A DNA stretch of 64,000 bases. Origin: Polynucleobacter hallstattensis (lineage in GTDB: Bacteria > Pseudomonadota > Gammaproteobacteria > Burkholderiales > Burkholderiaceae). The stretch covers positions 124,001-188,000 of the forward strand of contig NZ_JACVPO010000001.1 of NCBI RefSeq assembly GCF_018881835.1, written 5' to 3'. A program made the translations under genes and the position numbers. Below, in pieces: positions 1 to 6,441 of the stretch (the stretch's first letter is position 1; the number at the start of each line of letters is the position of its first letter). The notes beneath the pieces are model-generated. The model had not been told where the DNA came from. It ran no database searches and was given only the letters and a program-made list of their open reading frames with translations.

Positions 1-537
1 TAACTTCTCATTAACCAACTCTAAAGCTGCTCTAGCAGTTTCTTTTGAAGTTAAGGGATCAAAGACAATCCAGCCGGTATTTGTTTTGACAAAGCTGATA
101 TTTGATAAGTCAAAGCCGCGCACTTGATAAATCTTTCCCGGGACCACTTCATAGAGGCCGTAGCCCATATTGAGAATCGCTTGACGCTGTAATGATGGGT
201 GAACGCTATCAAAGTCCTTGCCTTGTAAGAGGAAGTCATAACTACCCATATCCCAAGCAACGTTACCGGCATCTGCCATGATGGTTTTATAAGTAGGCGC
301 CGCAATGAACCCCCTCTTAGATTCTTCAAAGTCACGTTTATCTTCAAACGGCAAGGTTTTACGCAAGCCATTTTGTAGCTCAACCGTAAATGTGGATGGT
401 GCCTTACCCTTTGGGTCAAAGTGCTTGCCCTGCATTGCGCCAGGGTCAGCGACCACGCCACCGCCGCCTGCGGCAATGGCGGAATTACCGCAAATGAAAG
501 CAATAGATAGGACAAGCAGGGAGATTTTGGTTTTCAT
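1..537 (-). CDS. Alkyl/aryl-sulfatase (SdsA1/YjcS-like metallo-beta-lactamase fold), 5' part only
   Basis: The first 179 codons of a gene that continues past the left edge. The start ATG (535-537) opens a clear signal peptide ending near NSAIAA, so the enzyme is exported. The visible part contains YGLYEVVPG, RGFDLSNISF and TGWIVFDPLT, which match the N-terminal region of secreted linear alkylsulfatases; these hydrolyse primary alkyl sulfates such as SDS to alcohol and sulfate with a binuclear zinc centre. The zinc-binding HxHxDH motif would lie beyond the edge and cannot be checked. An open frame of 154 codons on the same strand (51-515) is a shadow of this gene. The family is recognised from memory of conserved segments. 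Confidence 0.85.
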   Translation of the reverse strand, partial: MKTKISLLVLSIAFICGNSAIAAGGGGVVADPGAMQGKHFDPKGKAPSTFTVELQNGLRKTLPFEDKRDFEESKRGFIAAPTYKTIMADAGNVAWDMGSYDFLLQGKDFDSVHPSLQRQAILNMGYGLYEVVPGKIYQVRGFDLSNISFVKTNTGWIVFDPLTSKETARAALELVNEKL

Positions 538-634
538 GAAAGCCTTGAAGTAACACATATATATTGGCAAAAAAAGACATCTTATGAATGTAAAGACTGC
601 TTCACCTATAGGCAATTAGCCATGGAGCTAATGC

Positions 635-2080
635 CTAATGCTGAATAGAGGGTAAGAAAACGATAAATTGAGCACCTCCGCCAGGAGCATCTTGATATCG
701 GAGATAACCGCCATGACGAGACACAATGTGTTGGCAAAGCCATAAACCTAAGCCCATGCCAGAGCGCTTATTACTTCCAGAGAGTAATTCAAATAAGTGC
801 ATCTGGGCATCAATTGCAACGCCACCCCCATTGTCAGACACCTCGAGTTGAATCCCCTCGGACACATCATGGCTCTTAATCTGAAGCATTCGAGGAGATC
901 GAGTGGATTCACCAAGAGCTTGGATTGCATTATTAATCAGGTTCAACAGTACTTGCTGAATTTCACCGCGATTGGCATTGATAAAAGACTTTGACTCTAG
1001 CCGAAGAGCCACTTGAAGATTCTTTGCCTGAATTTCAGGTTTAGCAATTTTGAGAACTGATTCAATCAACTCCACAATATCAATCCTCTCTACCCCAATC
1101 TTTCCATCTGAAAATATGGAGCGCAGAGATTGAATGATAGTGGTGGCCCGCTGGTTATCTACTAGCAACGCGTTCAGTATTTCTTGGTTTTGCTCAGTAG
1201 TTAAATGTCCCTCTGCTAACTTCTTCTGCAGAAACTGAATATTAAGCTGCGATGCTCCTAAAGGCTGGTTCAGCTCATGGGCTATAGAGGCTGATAACGC
1301 TCCTGTTGCCGCAGTTTTATTAGCCTTTAGCAAGGAGGCAATCAGACCCTCACGCTCTCTCAGTAATTTTTTAATCTCTAGGTTTTCAACCTCAGATTTA
1401 GTATTTGCTTGGGTTATCTTCTCAGACCAGTACGCGCCAATCGCAATATAAGATAAGGTATTCATCACAATCTGAAAGATGGTTAAAAATATCAACGCTT
1501 GCGGGAGTTGCTCAACTTCTCTAATAACAAGGCCCGAGGCTAACAAAATCGTTAAGCGCCCTAGCGCCAAAAATAGTTCAGCACCTGTAGCAAATTGGAT
1601 ATATAAAAGTTGCTTAGATGGATCAGTTTTTTTCTTTATATTGAGCTCAATAATTTGCCATGTAAAAAAGATGCTGATGATAGCGACAATGAAGGAAGTG
1701 CGCATTTCAAATGTGCCATGTTGACGCATGTATTCAAAAATGGGCACAAACAGAATGACCGAGCCTATAAAAAAATATTTAAGGCGTGGAATAATTGGGC
1801 CATTGAGAGATCTGCAAAAAAGAAATTGCAGTACTCCTGCGATATAAAAAAGGCTATTCGCAATTGTGAAATTAAACTCTGGATTTTTTGTCCCAGCGCT
1901 ATTTGTGGCCACGCCAAAGCCAAATATGAAAAGGGCTAAAACACTAGTTCCGAGCGAAGATATCCAGTATGTACTGGGTTTAACACCGCGTTTCTCTAGA
2001 AAATAACGCAACATTCCAATCAATAAGCCCAACTGAATGGTGCCGAGCATAAAGAAATAAAGGGCTATCAGAAGCTTCAT
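635..2080 (-). CDS. Sensor histidine kinase with seven-helix membrane sensor
   Basis: A 481-residue membrane kinase. Seven hydrophobic helices fill residues 1-218 and a charged linker follows (220-250). The dimerisation and phosphoacceptor segment has SIAHELNQPLG with His268. The ATPase domain shows LLNLINNAIQAL (N box), VSDNGGG (D416) and GMGLGLWLC. HELNQPLG with a C-terminal GMGLGL is typical of the FixL/DctB type of kinase. There is no response regulator in the neighbourhood, so the kinase is an orphan here. It lies 60 bp downstream of the cytochrome b gene on the same strand and may be transcribed with the SHP haem operon, which suggests a redox, NO or oxygen signal; that link is inference. 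The sensor domain is not a family I can name. Confidence 0.88.
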   Translation of the reverse strand: MKLLIALYFFMLGTIQLGLLIGMLRYFLEKRGVKPSTYWISSLGTSVLALFIFGFGVATNSAGTKNPEFNFTIANSLFYIAGVLQFLFCRSLNGPIIPRLKYFFIGSVILFVPIFEYMRQHGTFEMRTSFIVAIISIFFTWQIIELNIKKKTDPSKQLLYIQFATGAELFLALGRLTILLASGLVIREVEQLPQALIFLTIFQIVMNTLSYIAIGAYWSEKITQANTKSEVENLEIKKLLREREGLIASLLKANKTAATGALSASIAHELNQPLGASQLNIQFLQKKLAEGHLTTEQNQEILNALLVDNQRATTIIQSLRSIFSDGKIGVERIDIVELIESVLKIAKPEIQAKNLQVALRLESKSFINANRGEIQQVLLNLINNAIQALGESTRSPRMLQIKSHDVSEGIQLEVSDNGGGVAIDAQMHLFELLSGSNKRSGMGLGLWLCQHIVSRHGGYLRYQDAPGGGAQFIVFLPSIQH

Positions 2081-2140
2081 GGCATCTATCGTACAACGAG
2101 GGATAGATCTTGCGAACTACCTCTGGAATCAGGCAGCTTA

Positions 2141-2815
2141 TTACTGCGTCAGGCTAGGCAAGCTACCGCTCAACGTTAAATAGAAAAAGTAAAGCGCACT
2201 GAGAAAAATCAGGCTGCCAATCAGGTATTGCGGATAACGAATCCCCTGCTCTGGCATACCCTGTTTTTTACCATTCACCATGGATCTCACTAGATTCTGT
2301 CTTTCGATCAAGCTCATGCCAATTGCCGCAATGATATGGATGATGACTATGCCAAGCACCACGTTTGCCACTACCTCATGAGCCTCTGATGCAATATCAC
2401 CTAAAAACTCTTTAACCGATAGATAACCCGTGAAGCCAATGAATAGTATTAGTAACATCAGCGCAAACATCACCAAACCACCCGCTGGATTGTGACCCAC
2501 ATCGTGATGGAGATGGCCGCGTAACATGGACATAAAGTGTCCAATGACAGCTTTGGGACTTTTGAGAAATTGACTAAATCTGGCGTAACGAGTACCAATC
2601 AAGCCCCATACCAATCGGATCAGAACCAAAAGACATGCGGTATAGCCGAACGCATAGTGAATCAGGGCCCAGCGCTCACTCTCTGAGCTGAGCCAAGCAC
2701 CGGCAAAACAAATGACTAACAGCCAATGAAACACTCTGACCGGTATATCCCAAACCATAATGGCTTGCCTGACCCTGCCCGTAGCACCAACTGCGTCATT
2801 TAGGGAATTGTTCAT
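2141..2815 (-). CDS. Cytochrome b561-type membrane cytochrome b
   Basis: A 224-residue integral membrane protein of the bacterial cytochrome b561 / Ni-Fe-hydrogenase b-subunit family. Hydrophobic helices lie at about 25-43, 50-72, 110-130, 148-168 and 195-215. Candidate haem-ligand histidines sit in VFHWLL, ALIHYAFGY, SEAHEVVAN and VIIHIIA. It would carry electrons between the quinone pool and periplasmic cytochromes. Its start overlaps the stop of the dihaem cytochrome gene by 4 bp (ATGA), so the two are translationally coupled. In other proteobacteria SHP, DHC and cytochrome b genes occur together, and this set matches. Confidence 0.88.
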   Translation of the reverse strand: MNNSLNDAVGATGRVRQAIMVWDIPVRVFHWLLVICFAGAWLSSESERWALIHYAFGYTACLLVLIRLVWGLIGTRYARFSQFLKSPKAVIGHFMSMLRGHLHHDVGHNPAGGLVMFALMLLILFIGFTGYLSVKEFLGDIASEAHEVVANVVLGIVIIHIIAAIGMSLIERQNLVRSMVNGKKQGMPEQGIRYPQYLIGSLIFLSALYFFYLTLSGSLPSLTQ

Positions 2816-3288
2816 TTCGCAGGGATCTTGATATTTTTCTCGCTAAAGATGCCATTAGCAGCATCGCTATGACAAGCGCCACAATTAGCTGGGCTCTTAA
2901 TACTTGCTCGCTTCCAAACCTCAGGTCTCACCTCATCATGCTTACGAATAAACCAAGATGTTTTGGTAATACGGTTTTCTGGAGCGGTCTCGCTGTACTT
3001 TTGTCTAGTGGTCGCATTCTTCACTAGCCAGTTAGTCAGCTCAGTCTGGGTCTTAGGATCCACACTAGCATCAGTACCGAAGTGCTTTGATAGACCAGAC
3101 ATGACATTCTTCCAACTCTGCTGACTTAAGAGTGCTGGCGGATAGGCCATATGACAACTTGCGCACTCAGCTTCATAAGAAGCTGGCGCGTCTGTAGGCA
3201 TTGTCATTTTTCCTGCGAATGTAAATGGAGATGCCAATAGAAAAGTAGTGACAATAAATATAGTTTTTTTCATTTTGATGGGATTCAT
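2812..3288 (-). CDS. Dihaem cytochrome c (DHC family), redox partner of SHP
   Basis: A 158-residue periplasmic protein with a signal peptide ending near TFAG and two haem c motifs, CASCH (C42, C45, H46) and CGACH (C136, C139, H140). Size, spacing and the segment NWLVKNATTR fit the DHC family, the small dihaem cytochromes that reduce SHP. The start may be the MKK five residues downstream of the annotated Met. It overlaps both neighbours by 4 bp: its start with the SHP stop and its stop with the cytochrome b start. It is therefore the middle gene of a tightly coupled three-gene unit. Confidence 0.9.
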   Translation of the reverse strand: MNPIKMKKTIFIVTTFLLASPFTFAGKMTMPTDAPASYEAECASCHMAYPPALLSQQSWKNVMSGLSKHFGTDASVDPKTQTELTNWLVKNATTRQKYSETAPENRITKTSWFIRKHDEVRPEVWKRASIKSPANCGACHSDAANGIFSEKNIKIPAK

Positions 3289-3689
3289 TTAACGGTCATA
3301 AGCCAAGAGAGGACATCTGCTTTTTCTTGCGCGCTGCAGTCCCTGCCAAGTACATCATTGCAATTACGCTTAAACCATTTCTCAGCTCTGGCCTCATCAG
3401 TAAAACGGGCTGGATTAGCGCTAGGCGCTAGTGGCTTAATTACCTTCCCAGTAACTATGTGTTTAGTGTCGTGATTCGGGGGATTTTCATGGCAGGATGC
3501 ACAGCTCCATTCATTACCGTGCTTGGCATTGAAGAACTGCTCTCCGCGAACCGATGATGCCTTACCCGATTGAGACTCATAGGATTTTAGCAAGTCTTGT
3601 GGCGTTGCTGCACTGACTGTAAAAGCCAGGCACATTAGGATAATTCCCGACAATAAGCTCCAAAACATATGTATTCCTATAGATTGCAC
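3285..3689 (-). CDS. SHP-type monohaem cytochrome c (DUF1924 family)
   Basis: A 134-residue exported cytochrome with a signal peptide ending near TVSAA and one haem motif CASCH (C63, C66, H67). The segment APSANPARFTD and two late cysteines (C110, C118) are features of sphaeroides haem protein (SHP), whose unusual Asn haem ligand is released on reduction so that O2 or NO can bind. Asn92 in that segment is the candidate ligand; this assignment is inference. First gene of the operon. A second possible start is MFWSLLS at residue 8. An FNR/CRP-like box lies 34 bp upstream. Confidence 0.85.
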   Translation of the reverse strand: MQSIGIHMFWSLLSGIILMCLAFTVSAATPQDLLKSYESQSGKASSVRGEQFFNAKHGNEWSCASCHENPPNHDTKHIVTGKVIKPLAPSANPARFTDEARAEKWFKRNCNDVLGRDCSAQEKADVLSWLMTVK

Positions 3690-3722
3690 TATCTGAGTAT
3701 GAACCCCTTAAAAAACGGGGAA

Positions 3723-3736
3723 TTGCGATAGATCAA
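3723..3736. promoter_or_regulatory. Candidate FNR/Dnr-type box upstream of the SHP operon
   Basis: The sequence TTGCGATAGATCAA matches 8 of the 10 fixed bases of the FNR/CRP-family consensus TTGAT-N4-ATCAA and is centred about 40 bp before the SHP start codon. Control of an O2/NO-binding cytochrome by an FNR or Dnr regulator would make sense. One near-match of this length can arise by chance. Confidence 0.35.
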
Positions 3737-3854
3737 CAAATAGTGGGGAATTAAGCCTTTTCTAGCTGAATTTGACCCAGAAATTCATTCTGATTAATAA
3801 CATGAGTAATACAATCTCCATAATTGTTAAATCAACTACATTTATCAATTACCC

Positions 3855-3875
3855 CATTGCCGCCTATAGGCAATG
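3855..3875. promoter_or_regulatory. Perfect 7-bp inverted repeat upstream of the two-repeat envelope gene
   Basis: CATTGCC, a 7-base spacer, then GGCAATG. It lies 30 bp before the start at 3906 and just before the likely ribosome-binding site AAGGA. It may be an operator or a 5' leader hairpin. No run of T follows, so it is not a terminator. Confidence 0.3.
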
Positions 3876-3905
3876 TGATTCAATTTATTAAGGATTAATA
3901 CTGTT

Positions 3906-4484
3906 ATGAAAAAAATACTCATTGTTGTTCTTGCTGCTATCGCTGTCGGCGCCTACTTCGTACTCAATCAACCAAAAGCTCCTGTAGCTGCTGTAGCTGC
4001 TCAAGAAACTGCCCTCCTTTATGACGGAGAAGTTATCAACATTGATGCTGCAACCCGTACCGTTACCCTCAAAAATCAAGATGGTGAATCAACTATCGTT
4101 GCCGGTCCTGAAGTAAAGAACTTTGCTGAGATTAAAGTGGGTGATCGTTTCGACGTTGTTTACGAACTCGCTGTTGCTGTTGAATTGGTTAAGGTTAAAA
4201 ACCCAGGCGTTACTGGCGAGCAAGTTACCACTACTACTGCTACTGCCCCACAAGGCGACAAGCCAGGCATGATCACTACGAATACCATTACAGCAACTGC
4301 CAACATTGAAGCGATTGATGCAGCTAAAAATATCGTTTCTTTAAAAGGTCCTCAGGGAAATGTCTTCAAAGTTAAGGTTCAAAATCCTGACTTAATGAAA
4401 GATATCGCTGTGAACGATCAAGTTAAAGTGGTTTACACGGAAGCGATCGCTGCAGTAGTCAGCGCACCAGCTGCTAAGAAGTAA
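3906..4484 (+). CDS. Envelope protein with two related beta-type repeats, unknown function
   Basis: A 192-residue protein with a hydrophobic N-terminal anchor or signal (residues 5-21), then two related segments. Repeat 1 is roughly residues 40-98 (GEVINIDAATRTVTLK ... GDRFDVVYELAVAV). Repeat 2 is roughly 127-186 (ANIEAIDAAKNIVSLK ... NDQVKVVYTEAIAAV). Both carry a V/I-x-x-I-D-A-A-x-x-x-V-x-L-K motif and a later D-x-x-x-V-V-Y motif, so they look like an internal duplication of a small beta-barrel domain. The function is not recognised. A ribosome-binding site (AAGGA) precedes the ATG. It is transcribed away from the SHP operon. Confidence 0.8.
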   Translation: MKKILIVVLAAIAVGAYFVLNQPKAPVAAVAAQETALLYDGEVINIDAATRTVTLKNQDGESTIVAGPEVKNFAEIKVGDRFDVVYELAVAVELVKVKNPGVTGEQVTTTTATAPQGDKPGMITTNTITATANIEAIDAAKNIVSLKGPQGNVFKVKVQNPDLMKDIAVNDQVKVVYTEAIAAVVSAPAAKK

Positions 4485-4563
4485 TGTAATAACTATCTTC
4501 TAGTAACTAGAAAGACAAAACCTCCGCTATGACCGCTAACGACCCATTGCTATCATTCGCAGC

Positions 4564-4588
4564 TAAAGAAAACCACCCAAAGGTGGTA
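4564..4588 (-). terminator. Rho-independent terminator reading leftwards from the island
   Basis: ACCACC-CAAA-GGTGGT hairpin (4572-4587). On the minus strand it is followed by TTTTCTTT. It matches the terminators behind tRNA-Ser (27729-27754) and elsewhere in this window, and it lies just downstream of the decayed tRNA-Phe end. Confidence 0.6.
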
Positions 4589-4599
4589 TTGATATGTTT

Positions 4600-4644
4600 T
4601 GAGGGCCTGGGGCAGAATCGAATCACCGACACAAGGATTTTAAA
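4600..4644 (-). pseudogene. Decayed 3' half of a tRNA-Phe gene (probable integration scar)
   Basis: On the minus strand this reads AAAATCCTTGTGTCGGTG, then ATTCGATTC, then a GC-rich 3' acceptor strand. This follows the anticodon-loop 3' side, variable loop, T arm and acceptor of betaproteobacterial tRNA-Phe. The 5' half is missing, the base expected before AAAATCC is changed, and the 3' end reads CTCA instead of ACCA. The decay and the terminator next to it fit an old attachment site at the edge of the accessory island. Similarity to tRNA-Phe is from memory. Confidence 0.65.
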
Positions 4645-4676
4645 TGGCATAAGCATAGCTATGTATGAATAAAATA

Positions 4677-5011
4677 TTATTTGGGTCGAATTCTTAACTC
4701 ATTTTCGTTAAAAACCGGCGGAGGCATACCTGCTGCAACTCTTGCGTTTACTCTTGCTTGCCACCTAAATACTGCCGGACAATTTAGAGTTTGACTAAAT
4801 TCCAAAGAAATTGCAGGGCAAGATGACTGCCCATGATTAACCCATCCGGGCTGACAATCTATATATGAGTTAAAGAGAGTTTCGCAGGCTTGATATCCAG
4901 GTACTTCTGGTGGGGTCATAAAATAGCCAGGTTGTATTTGCGAATAAAAAGGTTGCGCTAAAGAAAGCACGGGGAAAAATATGCTGAAAGTAAGAATGCT
5001 TTAGTTTTCAT
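4677..5011 (-). pseudogene. Small secreted protein gene, frameshifted in its signal peptide
   Basis: The open frame at 4677-4970 lacks a normal start and begins inside a signal peptide (VLSLAQPFYSQ). An ATG at 5009-5011 opens MKTKAFLLSAYF in another frame and meets a stop 18 codons later. Adding one base to the T5-C4 run near 4972-4980 joins the two frames into one signal peptide with a good cleavage site at SLAQ-PF. The mature part (about 95 residues, Cys in CETL, YIDCQPG, SSCPA, LNCPA) matches no family I know. Most likely a pseudogene by single-base deletion; a sequencing error is possible. Confidence 0.65.
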
Positions 5012-5099
5012 ATTAATCCTTGTATAGTAAACACATCTTTGTTGCACATAATCTTGAGTCTAAATATATCGGAATACTAAGGGACAATTTTTAAAGGCT

Positions 5100-5137
5100 G
5101 CACATAAACTCGGATGCTTTTTATTGCCGAGTTGTGC
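5100..5137. other. Imperfect hairpin between two secreted-protein genes
   Basis: GCACA-(TAA bulge)-ACTCGG pairs with CCGAGT-TGTGC across a 13-base loop, giving 11 base pairs. It lies in the 155-bp gap between two frameshifted genes. No strong T run follows on either strand, so the role is unclear. Confidence 0.3.
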
Positions 5138-5167
5138 AAAATGTGCGCTCACTCTAGGGCCCTATTG

Positions 5168-5540
5168 TCAATTACAAATCTGTTGCTCCGCCTGTTCTAT
5201 CTGTTGCCGTACAACAGGAGGCATTATGTATGATGGCGCACCATAGTTACCGCCATATGCCTCTGCGGGGATATTGGGTACGTCGTATTCTTGAGTACAC
5301 TGAAGGTATCCATTACTAGTAGCTTGAATCATGGGGGGGGAAACACGTATTTGCGCACGGTAAAGATGTAAAACGATAAGGGGGGAGATCTTGGCTAATA
5401 GTAAGGTTTGGACAATCCGCCTCCAGTGTGGTGCCCGACCATCGTATATTGATGCAACCTTGAATATATGGGATAGGTTGGGCATTGGCTATTGTAATTA
5501 AACCCAGCAATAGTGTTGTTCCAATTAATTTCTTGCTCAT
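5168..5540 (-). pseudogene. CVNH-like small secreted protein, split by a C8 homopolymer frameshift
   Basis: An ATG at 5538-5540 starts a signal peptide (MSKKLIGTTLLLGLITIANA), followed by GCINIRWSGTTLEADC. In this frame the protein ends soon after the run of eight C (minus strand, 5333-5340). With seven C the frame continues as CFPP then MIQATSNGYLQC to the stop at 5168, giving about 123 residues. The joined protein shows the order of a cyanovirin-N homology (CVNH) unit: C-x-NIR, TLEADC, then a Cys, then SNGYLQC. The tract length would decide whether a full product is made, so this could be a phase-variable gene or a pseudogene. Confidence 0.65.
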
Positions 5541-5604
5541 AAAACTCCATTCTCTACAAAAGGACAATTCATGCTCATTCCAATCGATCTTAATTGGACT
5601 GACG

Positions 5605-6063
5605 CTAATCAGAACAATAGTTGGCAATGTCTTGCCTCATTTGGTTATAGGTAAAATCTTTACATTGAGAATACATAGGCAACGAAGGTGAGCCACAGTT
5701 TTCATATGCTTGCGGTGAAGCAATTGCTATTTCCATATTTTGGCAATACAGTACCTTAGGATTCCAAGGCTCTGATCCTGGCAGCCCCATACCTGAACGA
5801 ATCATCCTGGTATAAAGGACTTGGCAAATACTGTCCCCACTACCAGGCTGAAATAATGCACAAAATCGAGGCAATAAACTAATTACGTACCCATTCAAGG
5901 CTGCACTAGTAAAGCCATTCTGAGCATTCGCATAAGGCGCACTTGAATTCTTTTGACCCTCCGTCACATCCTTGGCAATAGCTAAGTGATTTATGCTGCC
6001 AGAGATCGCTGCCAACGCTAGAGAAATGGTTAATTTTTTTAAGTGCATAGCAATAGATTTCAC
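5605..6063 (-). CDS. Secreted Cys-containing protein of the island, unknown function
   Basis: A 152-residue protein. The signal peptide (KKLTISLALAAISGS, ending near LAIAKD) may start at Met6 (MHLKK) instead of Met1. The mature part has six cysteines (FCALF, SICQVL, LYCQNM, YENCGS, SQCKDF, ANYCSD), consistent with disulfides in the periplasm or outside the cell. No domain is recognised. It is intact, unlike its left-hand neighbour, and sits in a same-strand run of short secreted genes, 40 bp from the gene at 6103. Confidence 0.7.
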   Translation of the reverse strand: MKSIAMHLKKLTISLALAAISGSINHLAIAKDVTEGQKNSSAPYANAQNGFTSAALNGYVISLLPRFCALFQPGSGDSICQVLYTRMIRSGMGLPGSEPWNPKVLYCQNMEIAIASPQAYENCGSPSLPMYSQCKDFTYNQMRQDIANYCSD

Positions 6064-6102
6064 TTTATCTCAATCAATATTAAGTGAAGTTGTAATGCAA
6101 TC

Positions 6103-6420
6103 TTAGTTAAACCCACCAGTGCAGGTAAGCACCCCACGGATATTTTCGACAAAATTACATAAATTCGCATTTTCTAAGGACGTACTAACATCAATACCCC
6201 TGTCATTCACACAAGTCGCCGTCATTAGGGTACCGTCTGGTCGGTAAACCAATCGCATCCCAAAACAACTCATAGGGTAATATCCAGGAGGCATTAGACT
6301 GCGTGATTGATTGTGATATTCAACAAAAGAGGGTTGCGCATAAGCTGAACTAATTACAGCCGTTAATATTGCTATAGAAATTATTTTCTCAATCGTATAC
6401 ATCCATTTCTCTTTATACAT
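6103..6420 (-). CDS. Secreted protein with single CVNH (cyanovirin-N-like lectin) repeat
   Basis: A 105-residue protein with a signal peptide ending SSAYAQ. The start could be Met1 or Met7 (MYTIEK). The mature part reads MSCFGMRL, DGTLMTATC, RGIDVSTSLENANLC, NFVENIRGVLTC. This follows one CVNH repeat: Cys, strand, T-L-x-A-x-C, ssL, then N-x-x-G-x-L at the end. CVNH proteins studied so far bind oligosaccharides, so a glycan-binding exported protein is the best guess. A typical CVNH protein has two repeats of about 50 residues; this one has a single unit, so it might dimerise. Assignment is by pattern, not by search. Confidence 0.65.
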   Translation of the reverse strand: MYKEKWMYTIEKIISIAILTAVISSAYAQPSFVEYHNQSRSLMPPGYYPMSCFGMRLVYRPDGTLMTATCVNDRGIDVSTSLENANLCNFVENIRGVLTCTGGFN

Positions 6421-6441
6421 ATCTGTGTTTTAAATATCCAA

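Noticed and set aside
51..515. 154-codon open frame on the minus strand
   Set aside because: Same-strand shadow of the alkylsulfatase gene in another frame; the true product reads from 537.
5100..5137. Hairpin as a terminator or riboswitch
   Set aside because: Bulged stem and no T run; no known riboswitch core is visible.
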